DNA of 64,000 nucleotides from Agelaius tricolor (GCA_023055355.1 JALJCS010000016.1:682001-746000); one strand, 5' to 3'. Positions 1 through 14,640 are shown, numbered from the stretch's first letter. Translations and numbers: made by a program. Notes: generated by a model from the letters alone, not told the origin.

Positions 1-120
1 CAACTTTGTCGCCGTCTGCGGCGGGGGCGGCGGCCGCGCCGGCACCGTGCGGGACCCCCGCCGTCCGGGGCCGTTATTGGCATTCCCGGTCCCTGCTGGG
101 AACGCGGCGGAAGGAATTAG
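1..120. promoter_or_regulatory. Edge of a CpG-rich region, probably the CTDSPL2 promoter or first exon
   Basis: The first ~110 bases are very GC-rich and dense in CpG, and the sequence turns AT-rich right after. CTDSPL2 has a non-coding first exon in other vertebrates, and the first coding exon here is 15.5 kb downstream on the + strand. This is therefore probably the 3' edge of that gene's CpG island or its untranslated exon 1. The transcription start and the first donor site cannot be placed, because the island continues to the left of the window. Confidence 0.45.
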
Positions 121-2324
121 CGTGCTGCATACCACATTGATTATCTGCTCGCTCGGTGTTACTGGAGAGCACTGTACGAGCCTGTTGCTCAATTTTATGG
201 TACTTAAGAGCGCTCGAGAGGACAGGTCTGGCTGTTTGTGTCAGGCTGTTTGGGTGAGCTCAAGCCTGGGTCCGTCCAAGGAACTTCGTTCTCTGTGGTG
301 ACAGTTGTGATGCTGCTTCTGGTCCCAAGCCTATTGTTTCTGGGAGGGATTTTCCATCGTCTTCCAGATGCTTATGGTGCACTTTTAAAAGTAACTTCGA
401 GTTTGTCGTTATTGTCTTTGCCTTTGTTGATGTGTTTCCACTGTTAGAGTAGCCCGTGAAGAGGATCTCTAAGTGTAACTATTACTCCGTTGCCTTGGGC
501 AAGTGACAACCTCTTTTGCCGTTTCTCCACGAGTAAAATGGGGATAATAATACCTTGGAGAGTTGTTACAAGAAGTAGTTAATGTTTGTAGAGGACTTAA
601 AAGACCTAAGTGTTATTAATTAAGCCCCATGACACATTAAGGTAAGAGTTAGCGAGCCAGGTTTGCACATGGATGAACTGAGGCAGGAAGAGATTATGAT
701 TTAGCCAGAGTAACGTCCTGGATCTGTGACAATAGCAGAAAACAAGTTGTAACTACTTCATGCTGTAGGCACAAGGGAGCCGTTCTGGATAACAGATAGG
801 ATTCCAAGATTACTTGCCCCTCCCTCACCCCCCCTCCCAATTTCAGGCTTTTCTACTTTAGGAGGTTCTGCCTGTGTGACTTCCAGTTGACTGGATAGCT
901 CCAAGGACACTTACGGCTTGCCCACTTAAAAGTGTTTCAGCAGTTTTCATAACAAGATATATGTTCTAGGATGCAAGCCAAATCCCGACTTAAATTCCAT
1001 GAAACATTCTCCTCTTTTCCTCTGAAAACATCGTGTGGAACTTAGTTTTGATCCTGTTCCAGTCAGTGCAGTGTGCACCAAAGCTGACATTCCTGTTCCA
1101 TCAAAGTTCTTTATTAAAGAAAAAATTCCCCTGTCAGTCTGCCCTGGAGATTGAATGGGACAGTTGGATCGTTTTTCTAAGGATGTAAACATTCCACGTA
1201 TGCTGGGGCCGTGCGTGTGTTTCATAATTGAAAGGTGATTTTCCATGCCCAGCCTTGCACCCCTTCCAGGGTGGTGGTTCCCCAGCACAAGGATGTGACA
1301 CTGTCAGAGCCTCCGCAGCATTAAGCAGTTAAAAAACCAGAAAAAGTTGTCAGAATTCAAAAGGACACTGAGTCTTCACCTTCCCAAGTTTTTCCATACT
1401 GCACTGGCTCCTCTTTGATCTCTTGTAATGCTGTGAGGTGACACCAACAGAAATCGTGTTTGCAGGAGACTTTGGGAATCACATCTGCTCTTCTGAAAGA
1501 TTTCTGTGCACATATTTCATTCCTGTGGAAGAAGCTTTTCCACAGGTGTAAGGGGAAGAACAACTTGGGGCACTTACACATTTTTGTAAAAACCATTCTG
1601 AAAGTCAGGCTGAACTATTTTGGCAAGAACTTGTAAGAAAAGCTTGAGCAGGGGGATTGCACAAGAGAAACTCCAGAGTTGCCTTCCTACCTCAGCCATT
1701 CTGGGAGTCTAGAAAAGCAGGATGCATGAAGTAGGGCTGGAATTTGACATAAATTTAAAATTCCTGTGTATTTCTGGACATGTGTGTGCTCTGAGAGGAG
1801 CTTGAGACTTCTTGCCTTTTTTGGGACAGTGCAATGGATTCCAGAGCATCACTGTGATCATTTCAGGATCACAGCTGGATAAGTAATCATACAGCCCTAA
1901 AGGTGCCTTTTCCAGGTTGTGGGTGTCAGCTGTGCCCTGCCCAGGTTGTGCCCCATCCATGTGCTTTCAGCCTGGTCTCCCTGGGGCAGGCAGTTCCCAT
2001 GTCTGCTGGGTTTTGCACTTTGGGGATGTCGGTGCAGGACCACTGAGATCATCCCAGAGTTAAAGGCTGCCCCTCACACAGGCTCCCTCTGTGACTGCAT
2101 CCTTATTCTGTAATTCCTCAGGAGTGCTCCTCTCCACAAGTGCCTTTCTCATTCTTCACTCACAGCAGATCAGATGTGGTGATTCTTACTCGGAGCCCAG
2201 GAAGCAAAGGACCAAGTCTGAATGAAATCCCTTCATTTGCTGGCCCCTGAGTTGCTGTCACCATCTCTTGTATGTTTTAGAGAGGAGATTGGTTTTTGTC
2301 TGCTGTATATGAAAAGTTCCTGGG

Positions 2325-2846
2325 GTGCTGCTCCCAGCTCTGGGGTTCCCAGCACAGCAGGGACATGGACCTGTTGGACTGAGTCCAGAGGAGACCACCA
2401 GGCTGATCAGGGGCATGGAGCAGCTCTGCTGTGGGGGAAGCCTGGCAGAATTGGGATTGTTCAGCCTGGAGAAGAGAACCTTCAGGGGGATCTCATTGTG
2501 GCCTTCCAGGACCTGAGGGAGCCGGCAAGAAAGATGGAGAGAGACCCTTTACAAGGGTCTGGAGGGACAGGACACAGGGAATGGCTTCCCACTGCCAGAG
2601 GGCAGGGATGGATGGATACTGGGAAGGGATTCCTGGCTGTGAGGGCATGGGGCCCTGGCACAGGTGCCCAGAGCAGCTGGGGCTGCCCCTGGATCCCTGT
2701 CAGTGTCCCAGGCCAGGCTGGATGGGGCGTGGAGCAGCCTGGGACAGGGGAAGGTGGCAGGGGGTCCATGGCAGGGGGGTGGAGCAGAATCAGCTTTAAG
2801 GTCCCTCCCAACCCAAACCATTCTACAGTTCTGTGATTTGATGTTT
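2325..2846 (+). mobile_element. CR1-like LINE 3' fragment
   Basis: The sequence follows the typical avian CR1 3' end: a segment on grouping and selecting by weight, then a GC-rich untranslated part. It closes with the CR1 tail signature (AAGGTCCCTCCCAACCC, then AACCATTCTACAGTTCTGTG). It is 5'-truncated and has no intact reverse transcriptase frame. The open frames inside it are chance frames. Confidence 0.8.
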
Positions 2847-5800
2847 GTACATCCCAACTGAATCCTCAGAAAATGCAAATACGCACCACAAGTGCAGAGC
2901 TGATTAATCAAATCCATGATGGGTTGTGCTTTTCAGGGGGCAGACTGTTCAAATGGAATCACTGCTGGGATCCTGGGAGGGAAGAGCAAGCTCTCAGCAG
3001 TTTAAGAGGAGCTCTCCCAGGCAGGATGTGGCAGTGCCAGCCCTACAGGGCTCCATCCCTGGGGAATTCCCTGGAGTGCCACGGAGCTGCAGTGGGGTGC
3101 AGCTCTGATTGCTTCAGAGAAGCTCACATACACCAGGGTGCTTGAAAGCCTATCTAACATGTTGTTTACATGTTGAGATGCCTAGATGGCCATTATTTAG
3201 TGTTTTAGAAAAATAAATATTTGACATTCACAGATGAAGACATTTTCAATAGCACTTGAAAAATTAAGTGGGAAATCATCCACATCTAAAGCAATCAGCT
3301 CGGGGTTGGGTCGGAGCTTCCCAGTTGGCAGTCCTAACTTTTTCTAAATAAATTACTTCCCAATCAGATCAGTTTCAGTAATTACTTTGATTAAGGTGCT
3401 CTTAACTTCTCAAATGATAAGTTCTCTCATCATATCCTGTGATCCAAGGAAAACCCTTGTCAGGACAATCTGCTGTAAGAAAACGGGAGTTGAGCAGAGC
3501 CTGCAGTGCACTCCCACCTCTGCCAGCACTGGGGATCTGTGCGGGATCTGAGGAGGCACAGCCTTTGCTGCCTCAGTTTCCCTGTCTGAGGGGGCAGTGT
3601 TTTGGTAATGTGTGGCCAAGCCCAGGGGAAGGAGTTGTGCAGCTGCTGGTGGACAGGATTAATGCAGCAGCACATTGATCTCTGCTCTGTTGGGACATGC
3701 AAAATACAGCTCCCCACGGGAGGCGTTTTCAGAGTCCAGCCCCATCAGCCGGATTTCTGTGCATCCTGCTAAAAACAACCCTAAAGCCAACATTTAGGAA
3801 GTGCCTGTGCTGCATTAGGTCCAGCAAGGATCCACTGCCCACCAAGTGATGCTTCTGCTGGAGTTACATAGAAAAGAGATGATGGAAATAGAATTTATCC
3901 CTAACAGTCCTAACCTGTCTGAATTCAGGGTTCAGTTTTGGTGGGTGAGGAGTCTAGTTAGGATGCATGAAACACCTCTACTTCTGTGCCCACAGTATTT
4001 AGTGTGGCAGTATAATTTTAAACATAATGCTGTCATGAAAATAAGTTTAACTAAAAGGAGCTGTTAACTCCAAGGCATCTGGAAAATAAACTATGGATAC
4101 TTACTTAAGTATGGATACTTACTTAAAGGAGCATAGTTACAAAAAATACATCCTGCTAGTCATTGCCAATGTTCCAGGTGTAAGCAGGAGAAAAGAATCT
4201 AGGACTCTAAAGCGTTTGGTTTAGACCTTACCTGTAAATTAATTACCTTATATGTATAAACAAGAGTGTTGTTAGCAGCAGAAGAGGGCCAGGCAGCTGA
4301 TGCTGCAGGGCTCATTAGCATCCTCAAAGCCTCCCAGGGAAGGGAGGGATCCTGTCCTTATTTAGGCTGTGTTTGGGAATAGCTAATTTAAGTTAATAAA
4401 GTAGCAGGAACTCTGATCAAATCAGAGCAGTTGTTCTGAGCAGTTTGGCCTGTGCTGCACCAATTCAGTCTAAATCATAACTCAGTTTACCCTAGGCCAT
4501 TCTAACCCACGACTGCTTTGATTTACCCTGTACTTTAGGAGGTGCTAATTAGTGGAAGGGAGGTAATTCAATCTAAGGCTGAGGCTGTACCACAAGGGCT
4601 TCCCCGGCCCCACAGCAGCAGCCTGGTTGGTGGGGAGCCCCACACGGGCTCCTGGGCTGCCGTGCCCTCCGGGAGCCTCTCAGCCTGGCTGGGGAGAAGC
4701 AGCATTCCCCCTTCCCTTCCCTCTTCCCACAGCTGGCACTGCCTGCGAAGGCTGCTGGCTTAGACCCAGCCTAGCACAGGTTTCCTTAGGCTGGGCAGAG
4801 CTCTGGGGGCTGTGTGTGCTGTGCTCAGCACGGAGGGGCTGGGGCAGAGCCCGACGCTCTGTGTGTGTGTTTCTGAGCCCGTGCTGGGGTTGCACTCCTC
4901 CTGCTGGAGCTGCCTGCAGGCTTGCCCTCCTCTGGTTCCCATCCAGGCACTGCTGTGTGTGCGCTGCTGCTCCAGGAAGGAGGGGGTCCCCTGCTCCAGG
5001 TGACAGCTGGGACTGCCCTGTGCCCTTGCTTCTCCTCCACTTCCCTTCCAGAGGATGTAACAGCACCGCTCCTTGTTCCTCCCCATCCTGGAGGCTTCTC
5101 TCATTTTACCATCCCAGGGGAGCTCATTTAGGGGCAGGAGGCTTCTGTTTCTCTGGAGCAGTGCTCTGGGCTGCAGGGTGGTGCCTGGTACCCAGTTCCA
5201 GTCCATCACCTGGCAGGGCAATCCTACAGGTGAGGGCTGAGTGCTGGTGTGGGCTGTGGGAGCAGCTGGGAAGGCAGGGGCGATGGTCAGGGGTTCAGAA
5301 AGGAAAACAGACAGGAATGCACAGCTCCTGTGAGCTTTGTGGGCAGCAGGTCTGGCCTGGGGCTTGCCAAAGCAAGGCAGAGTGTGAACTGCAGGTTTAC
5401 CGTTTGTTTTCAGAGGGGGAAAACAGTGTGCAAAAAGTAAAGGAAGTGTTTAATAAATAGCAGGAATATTTACAAGAATGTTCAAGGTACTTGCAGGCAT
5501 TGTGAATGTGGGATTTAACTACAGTATATTTGATTGAGTTACCTACCTCAGTTTGTCTGACACCTTGAGCTCGTGTCAAGACCAAGCAGTTGTAGTTAAA
5601 TCAATTTAAATACAATTGGAAAAGCTTGTTTATTTTGCTTATCAGGCCAGAAATTACAAAGATTACAAGAGAAAATAAAGTTAGTGTAATCTTGATGCTT
5701 TTATGATCTTAAAGATTTGGAAGAAACTTTTGAGGACTTCATTGCAGCTAAAATAATATTCCTAAACAACTGTAATTTCTGGGTTTAGAGTCTTTTACTT

Positions 5801-8800
5801 TTGTGTTGCTTCGGGACTAGGAAGCTCATTGGTACTTTTAAGAGAAAGGTTTTTGGGAGCTCAGTTGGAAAAAGGGGCTACAGAGATTCAGGTGAAGAGG
5901 TGTCAGACTTAATTGTTAGGTGTAATTACCCTGTTGGACTCATTTGAAGATAATTCTCTTTTGATAGTAGATTGGTTTATTATATACCTGAAAAGGTTTG
6001 ATAATGTTCCGTCTCAAAGATTAATAGTTAATATGGAAATATCCTAAGTCAATTAGCAGAGTACTGCAGGAGCAGGCAGAGGATGCCACCCTGCTGGTGA
6101 GGTGCTGTGTTCAAGCCCTGGGGAAAGCAGGGAGGGACACACCGGGGTGGAAAGGCTGTGACAGAGGGTTCAAAGCCCCCCTCAGCACCCGCAGGCTGGA
6201 GGCACAGCGTTCCATGTGTCAGAGTGGGGTTGAGGTGCTGCTCGCTCCCTGCGGCTGCACGGACACTCCTGCCCTGCTCCTGCGCTGGGCTCTGCCCGTT
6301 TGAAATCAGGGGGGTGGGCTTTGCTTGCCCTCTGTGCTCAGAGACAATTAACAGCACTAATTTCTGATTTGTAACATACGTGATACTGAAAGGATGAAGC
6401 AAGGAATTTTTTCCTACTTCAATGTGCCAGTTTTTAAATATTCCAGAGGTGGGATAAGCAAGGAAGCAAGGTGGAATGTGCCTGTGTGTAAGGACTGAGC
6501 CACGGCCATCTTTGGCTTACCTGGGGTGCTTGAAGGATCTGGCTTACCTACTCAGGTTTGAATTTTCAGAAACCTTGTAGGAACTGAGTATATTTAAAAT
6601 TTCTGTTCTTCTGTGACATTGGGTTGATGCTGGTCTGTGGACTCTGCATTTCCCAGGGAGGACTGACAGACACACAGACACTTGCAATTGGATAAGCCCC
6701 ATTTTCTCTAGGAAGAGCTGATCAGTGTTTCTGTGCTGAAGGACAGAGCCCATCAAAGAGTGCAGTGAGCAAAAGAAACCCATGCTAGAACCGTCCTTTT
6801 CCCTGCCAGGAGTTCCATGTTTTATTCCCGTGTGGAAACACTCCAGCCTGAAGACATGGCTGGCTGGAGGGTCAGGACAAAGGAGCTGCAGGGGCTGGAA
6901 GGGGTGAAGGGAAAGGAGGAATGGGAATTAGGAAGCATTCCTTTCACCTCCAGTAAAAGGTTTCTACTCTCCCACAGTTTTGCTGAGTTGTCTCTTCAGC
7001 CCTGCTGGTGAGAAGTGATGTGTGCTCTGTCATAAACTGCACGGCACAGCGGTGGCAGCTAACTTGTTTCAAGCATTTCTTTGGTATTTAAGGTAACTTG
7101 TTACTTAAGTTAAGGAAATTTGTTACTTAAGTTAACTCAGGTTTCCTCCGTATCTGGAAGATTTTCCCAAAGTCTAATGTAGCTGCTTTGCAATGTGATA
7201 AATTAACCACTTGTGCTGCTTTGGAATGTGCCTTGGTGCTTTCTCCATGGTAGGGATTTCTGACCAGAGGCCAGGCTCACTCCTGCTACTGGGGAATGGC
7301 TGGAAACAAATCCAATGACTGTGGAAGCTCCCAGGTGGTACCAGCACTTCTCGTTCCTGCTGATTTCTCTGGTCCAGGGTCCCTCAGTACGGATTTTCAG
7401 CGGCTCTGTGGCGATCCGGGCACTCACCCACAGGTTTCCACCACGAGTCTGGTCCAGGAGCAGGACCCCTCTTTTCCCCAGCTCCAGAGCCCCACAGACA
7501 GAACTCCACAAAGCAGGGCACGAGCCAGACCCCTTCTCCTCGCTCAGCAGAGCAACCCCTGGCTGCTTGCAGAGCCAGATCTGCCACCGCACAGCCAGAA
7601 AGTTCTTGTTTCATTGCATGTTGTGCATTTCAGAGTGACAGAGATGCATTAGACCAACCTGGAGGTGATTATCTTGTGAAAGAAATAAGTGAAATTCAGG
7701 GTGAAATCAACTGGAAACATTGCAGCGTGGATGCAGGGCAGTTTCACCCTCCAGAATTTCTGTTGTCATTGGTAGCTTGTGCTTATTATACTTTGTATTA
7801 TTGGAATATTGAGCAGAAACTTCCTATAACTTTCCATTGAGTAAGCAACAAAGCTTGTTGTTATTTTTTCTTTTTTTTTTTTTCTTGTGGATTTTTTACC
7901 CAAAGTAAAACAGGGAGTAAAAAAAGAGAATGAAATAAAATGTACAAAATAGCTTCATTGTGACGGAATCAGACAGGTCCCTGAAATTCATTTCAGGCAA
8001 GTTTTTGGGACTGGATACGTTTCGAGTTCATCATGTCTCAATATTATGTTTTAAGGGTAAAAACATAGTATCACTCACAAGTGAGTACAGCTGTTATACT
8101 TTTAGAACTTATTTTCATGTCAGTTTTAACTCAGGTACAGGCACAAATTAATCTCAGATTTGCAATTTTGTGAGAATGAAGTTTTCCATGCAGGAAAGAA
8201 GCCAGGATGGGCTATGAAAGAGTCAGTATTAATTCAGCATGTATTCATAAGGGAAAATGATTCGTTTAAATTTTGTCTGGACACTGAGTAATACGAATCC
8301 TGATTGTGCTGGAATTTTCCCCGTTTTAACAACAGAGTTGGTTGATTTTTTTATTGTAAATCAGGGAAGCCAGGTGTGAGGAGAGCATGAAAGCAGCCCC
8401 GTGCAAAGGGGAGAGCAGAGTTTAACCTCTTGTGAAAGGCTCTGAAGGGATGCAGTGTACCAAGGAAGGTGTTTGCCAGGGCAGTGAGAATCATATTATC
8501 ATTTAAAGAGTCTTTATCCTGCAATAAAAATAGTCTGCTATTTTTGAGGCCGAAGGAGCAGCCAGAACCCTTATCTATCCCTTTGAAAGACAGCAGCCTG
8601 ACAAGGTCCTGTGGGATACGGGATTGTGGCTGCGATCCCCCGGGAGGATTCAGGTGGAGTGGAGCAGGATTAGGTTTTCTGAAGTGAAGCAAAAGGCAGC
8701 TCTGCTGCTGTGCAGACCGTGCAGAAATTCCTACATTCTCCTCACAAACACAGGAGCTACTCCACGGCTTCCATAGTCAAACCCAGACGTACTCAGGCTT

Positions 8801-11800
8801 ATTAATCTGCTGTTTCTGCTGTTTTTTAATGAAAAAGATAACTGGTATGGGCAAGCTGAACAATTAGCCCAAGTAACTCCTCGGGATTGTTTTGTGCTCA
8901 GACCACATCCCGGAAGGTCTGTTCAGGAAGTGTTTGCAACCTGTCCATGCCACGGCTTCTAACAGAGGGACTTGACTTCCATAAATAGGCTCCAGTGTGC
9001 CTGGCAGTGTGGATTAAATGTCCAGAGAGCCTGAGGACAGCTGGTCCCTCCCAGAATCCCAACAGGAGCAGTGCTGGATCTGTGGAATCTGTTCCTGCTC
9101 GTCTGCAACTCCAGCTCTGCAAACTTTCCTCTCCTGACCTCTCAGGAGCCCCACAAGATCTGGAGGTGGCTGATGTGAAATTGTCATCTTGGCAGCACCA
9201 GAGGTTGGAAATAGGCCCTTCTTTCTGCAGCAGGTTTTGGGGTTTGCTCTGAGGTTTGCTGTCCCGTGCTTACCCCAGTTCTCCAAGTTTCCTCCTTGCT
9301 TAGTGTGACACAAACTGGAAAGCCTGAATTAATTACCAGCGTGTACCCTCAGTGCAAAGAGAAAAATATCTTGGCTGGGAGGGAATAAACTTTCAGTTCC
9401 AAATGCATTTGGTATAATCAAAACAAAGCCTCACTAGCAAAGCAATGGCAAAACAGAAATATGATGGCTAGAGCAGAAAAAGAAAGGAACAGAAGATCTA
9501 TTTTCTGTTGAGGCCGGTTCTAAAAAGCTGCCATCCTTCTTTGGCAAATCCTTCTAAGGATGGGCTTGTTTTAGGGGCAATACTCAGACTTTGGGAGAGT
9601 AGAAGTGAGCACAAGGTAGGTGTCCTGAGGGATCAGGGTTCGAACAGGGCGACTGAAGAGCAAGGATTTCAAGCAGCATTTTGTTTCAGATGGAAATGAT
9701 TTGGTGCCCTGGAAGGTGGGGAGGAGCAGAAAATGGGCTTTCAGTGAAACAGGGAGAATTTAGAGGTGCCTTTGATAGCTGGAATTACTTACTGTTGTTT
9801 TGATGGAACTTGTGATGGCTTTATACATTTATCCAGATTTCTTAACCCAGCACCAACATTTGAATAGTATGTATTGGGTGATTTGCTCTTTTAATAAATC
9901 AGTGCCTTTTTATTTTGCTTTCACCTATCCCAGACTAGCATCACTTCCAGACTGCTTTGAGTCAGGCTTTCCTGGTTTATTGCTCTCTCAGTGCTGCAGT
10001 GGCAGAAAAACACACCTAAAGATTGGAGAAGAGTGACAAGTAGTGCAGTGCATTGGAAAACATGAAATACATCTGCTGGAGTGACATGAAATGGCTGTGA
10101 TTTTCTAGGGAAGGAGAGTAAGTTGGTTAAAAAAGGCCAAGAGTTGTTGAAGGGGAAGAGTCTCAACATCTTGAGCTAACAAGGAGTATTTCCTTGAGGT
10201 GTGAGAAGGGCTTTGGGACCTGTCTGGGTGCAGGTTTACCTGCCCATCCTCGCCCTTGGCTTTGGGGGGCACAGCACGGTTCAGCCCACGCTGCTGTGTC
10301 CCCAGAGCCCTGCCAGCTGTGCAGATACCACAACAATGACATAATATTAACAACAGAACCTTCCCCTGTGGCTCAGGGCTGTGCCCAGCTCGGGCTCTGG
10401 CTTTCCTGAAAGCATCCCCAGCCCCGTGGGGATGGATCCCAGCCAGCCAGGAGCACATCCTCTCCTTGGGCTGCTCCTCACCCTGAAACCTGGGTCACCT
10501 CACAGCCGTGAAACACCTGACAAAACAAAACACCTCTGCCATGACTTGTCTGAAAGGAGACTGAGCAAAAGATCTGCTGCTGGTTGCTGTGCCCGTGGCT
10601 CTGCCTGCTGATCCCGCAGATCAGAAGGAAGCACACGCATCCCAGCAGGGAGGTGTGTGTCAGCTGGGCTGGCAGGGGACAGGGACACCGAGCCTGCACT
10701 CCCTCAGTTCAAACCCCTCACTTGGCACAGCTGTTAAATGTGGGGACAGGTCACAGCTTTGTGCAGTTGGTCACGTCTCCCTCTCTGTTTGCACCATGCG
10801 TTGATGCTCTTGCTCAGAATTTTAAAATTGTTTAAAGATTTACTTTCTTGGCTTTGTGTAAAAAATGTTTCAAGAAAAAAACGCAGATAAAGAAATAGAA
10901 GTTTTTCACCTCCTGTGTTGCTGTCACCAAAGTCACACTCTGGACATGCTCAGGTTGTCTGAATGCTCTGGAGCTGCTTGGGTGGTGTGGAGGCTTGGGA
11001 TAGATTGATATCTGTGGTGGCAGCTCAGTGTTATTCCTGAGTGCCAAACTGAATGGAGAAATTGTTCAACAACAGAGTTTGGAATTTTCTTGTCACTTAT
11101 CTCTGCCTATTGTTCTTCACCATTGTTCTTTTACCATCCTCAACCTTTTCCTGTATCAGAAAGCCCTAAACCCTGTAATTAGATGTGCCTCACCTAATTT
11201 TCCTTTTAATAGTTTGGGGGAAAGCAGAGAAAACAGCAGTGTCATACGTGGTGGGAAATAAACCATCCCCAAGTGCAGATTCCGTGGAGGTGTGCTCTCA
11301 GTTTGAAATATGAGTCATTCACAGGAATTTCTTTCCTGTAAGTACAGTGTACCTGGGCCATGGAATAACAACAGTGTTCTCAAGGTAGGGAGCCTGACAC
11401 TTGGTGTGTGTGAACTCAGGAAAATGGAATTTATTGCGGCCATAGCTCCTTCAGCTGCTGCTTTTAAACAGCTCCTACATTTTATTTTCCTGTCCCACAA
11501 ATTATTGAGTGGATATTCCTTTTAGTCCTTCTTTTTCCATGTAATTCTCTCTTGAAGAACAAGGTTTTTCCCCTCACTCTTTCTGGGTTTATTGTAAGTG
11601 TAGAAGTCATTGAAGAGAGAAGGGGCTTTGGGAGCTGATTTCCTGAGCAAACTCCCTGGCACAGTGGAGGTGGCAGTGCCAGCCCAGGTCAGGTCCTTGG
11701 TCACCCGTCAGGGATGGCACGTGCTGGGGAAATCCAAATCCTGCAGCTCTGAGGAAGGAAATTCTCCTACATGTTTAGACTTGATTATTTTGACTGCATT

Positions 11801-12249
11801 AAGTTTTGTAGCCTGGTTCAGGAAAGAACCACGACTATAATTCAGTAAATACTCTCCTCCCGTCTGGATCCAGTGCTAGAAAAGCAAACTCCTGTCTCTG
11901 AGAGGATTGTAGGTACCTGTTGCTAAGTCCATTAGAGATATTTATAACCCCAGGCTTGATACCCAGCATGTGCAGTGAGCCAAAGGAGTCCCTGGCAGGG
12001 CTGCACTGAGGAGCTGAGCATTTCCCTGCTGCATAAATGTGTCCTCACTATTGACAAGTATTTACTTGATTCATCTTTTGTCCCACTGATACTTGTTTCA
12101 GTTCTAGAAAAGTCAGGCAAGCAAAGTCAGGCTTATACTATAGCAAATTGGAAGTGATATTTTCATTCCCACATTGGAATTTCACTAGTGTCTGTCTCCT
12201 TTCCATGTTTTACAGTTTTAATTCCTTTTTACACGCATTTGTTTTGTGT

Positions 12250-12750
12250 GGTCAGCACAGCCCAGGGCAGTGCCCGTGCCCTGAGGTGGCACTGCTGGGG
12301 CACCTCCAGTGCTGGGGGCAGCTCTGAGCCCCTCCCAAAAAGAGAGCCCTGGAGTGTGTGCAGGGCAGGGAATGGAGCTGGGGAAGGGGCTCAGCCTGGA
12401 GCAAAGGAGGCTCAGGGGGCCCTTGTGGCTCTGCACAGCTCCTACCAGGAGGGCACAGCCGGGGGCGTTGGGCTGGGAACAGGAACGGGAGAAAAGGGAA
12501 CGGCCTCAGGCTGGGCCAGGGCAGGCTCAGGGTGGATATTAAGAAAAATTCCTCCACTGGGAGTTCTGCAGCCCTGGCACAGCTGCCAGGCCGTGGTGGA
12601 GTGAGTCCCCAATGTGGAGGGGTTCAGCAGCCCTGTGGATGTGGCACTGGGGACACGGGCCATGGTGGCCCTGCAGTGCTGGGGGCCGTTGGGCCAGGTG
12701 TTCTCAGTGGTCTTGTCCAGCTCAGTGGCTCCATGACATCACTGGCAGGT
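12250..12750 (+). mobile_element. CR1-like LINE fragment
   Basis: It contains CR1 hallmarks in order: GGCTCAGCCTGGAGCAAAGG, a gene-body remnant ending GGATATTAAGAAAAATTCCT, and a decayed tail. It matches the copy at 13060-13560 closely in order and wording, so the two are related insertions or a local duplication. No coding capacity remains. Confidence 0.7.
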
Positions 12751-13059
12751 CACAGAGCTGGCTCTGTTCCATGTGCCCTGCCCCACGCACACGGCCCGGC
12801 TCACTGCAGGCTCAGGGCTGCAGCACAGTGAGTGCTCTGGCCAAGGAGCCTCCCGGGGCTCCCTGCTGCTGCCCTTGGGCTCTGACCTGGCCAGCATCCC
12901 CGGGGTTTTGGGATGTCCAGCTGTGTCACAGACACTCCCTTGCGTTGCTCAGATGCTCACTGGTTCTCCTTATAGGCTGATTGGATGGTGTAAAAATGAA
13001 GGAATTTCCCCTTTTATCTCGATGAGCTGCTCAGGTCTCTGAGGAGGAGACAGGATCTG

Positions 13060-13560
13060 AAGTAAGTGTGGGAAAGAAATGAGGAGGGAACTGGAGCAAG
13101 GCCACTGAGGTGTTGGAGCATGTCCAGACAAGGGCAGCAGAGGTGGGGAAGGGTCTGAAACATGAATCCTGTGAGGAGCTTCTGAGGGAGCTGGGAAAGG
13201 GCTCAGCCTGGAGAAAAAGAGGCTCAGGGGGACCTTGTGGCTGTGCACAGCTCCTGACAGGAGGGGACAGCTGGGGGGGTCAGGCTGGGAACAGGGACAG
13301 GAGGAGAGGGAACTGGGCCAAGGGAGGCTCAGGGTGCATATTGGGGAAAATTTCTTCATGGAAAGGGCTGTCCAGCCGTGGCACAGCTGCCCAGGGCAGC
13401 ATTGGGGACCCTGCTGCTGGAGAGATTTAACAGCCCTGTGGACGTGGCCCCTAGGTCAGTGGTGGCCCTGCAGTGTGGGGACACTTGGACTGAGCTGGCC
13501 ACTGATGGAAGTGCTGAGCACGGACCTGTGGAAAATGAGCCCCGTGTTTGCTGGCAGTTG
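13060..13560 (+). mobile_element. CR1-like LINE fragment, second copy
   Basis: It shows the same CR1 segment order as the copy ~800 bp upstream (GGCTCAGCCTGGAGAAAAAG, then GGGGAAAATTTCTTCATGG). The usual 3' tail is decayed. Same orientation as the first copy. Confidence 0.7.
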
Positions 13561-14539
13561 CAGTGAATATTCCATTAGCAGTTCTGTGTAACACCGTGTT
13601 TCACCCTTGGCAGTACCCACAGAGCCCTTTCCTTGCTAAGCCTGACAGCAGTGTCAGTGCTTGGGTCACTCCTCATTAACTGCAGCCCCTTTGTGTGAGA
13701 CTGAGACTTACCTGGGAACAAACACTGCTGTGTAACAGGTTTTCAAAAACATTATCAGTGTTTCCCTGTCTGTGACTCATCCCAGTGCCACCATTGCCTT
13801 TTCCTAAGCAACATACCTGTTGTGACATTACCTATATGTTAAATGTTGCAGATTGTTTATTCTGTCTCTGCAGCAATCAGATCCACACTGAATGGACTCC
13901 AGAAAGGCAGGCGCTGATTCCTGCAATGATAAGCATACAGGTTTCTTTAAAAACCTGGGTTTTGTCAGGATTTCAGCTAGGAAAGGCAAATTACTTTATT
14001 TCCAGTATTTCTGTGCATTGCACCTCAGATGGATTTCTTGCTACTTCGTTTTTCTTTGAAGGAGGAGTCCCCTTCAAACCAGCGCAGCTCCAGGCAGCTG
14101 CAGAGGGCACGTCCCCAGCCCAGAGAGCGGTGACATTGAAGCTTGGTGTGACACTACCAGCACCCACTTGGAGGCTGGAGATAAATGGGATGCATTCCCT
14201 GGAATGGCCTTTTACTGTGCTTTAACAGATACTGCCCTTGCATGGGTGTTCCCAAGGTCTGGTGTGGTTCCCAGACTCAGCTGTATTGGAGCTCAGCTTG
14301 GGTTCCTTTGCAGAGCTGCCCTGTACTCACCCACTCCAAGTGCACATGCTCATGATTCCTTCTGTGAGCACTCGGCAGGAATTTGCATTTATGCCTCATC
14401 CCAAGTTTAATGTGGAGACTTGCAGTGAAGGATTTTGAGGAACAGGGAGAGGAAGGAACTTCCTGGGTCACAGAGTCCAGTCATTTGGGGCTGGAGACAA
14501 CAGGCACCCTACAATCAATGCTTTCATCAGAGCAGGTGA

Positions 14540-14640
14540 CACCCAGCTGGTTGACAAGGTGTCATTGTTCTCAGGTTGGACTCCATGACCTGAGAGGTCC
14601 TTTCCACCCTAGACAGCTCTGTCATTCTGAGCAGGTCAGG
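14540..14640 (+). mobile_element. CR1 3' tail remnant
   Basis: The run GGTTGGACTCCATGACCTG followed by GAGGTCCTTTCCACCC and a terminal CTGTCATTCTG resembles the conserved CR1 3' end. It directly precedes the 52-bp minisatellite. Confidence 0.6.

Noticed and set aside
2222..2917. Overlapping open frames of 100-200 codons
   Set aside because: They lie inside a truncated CR1 3' region, which is largely untranslated even in intact elements, and match no reverse transcriptase segment.
9630..9660. tRNA-like B-box word GGGTTCGAAC
   Set aside because: No matching A box, acceptor stem or anticodon arm can be folded around it.
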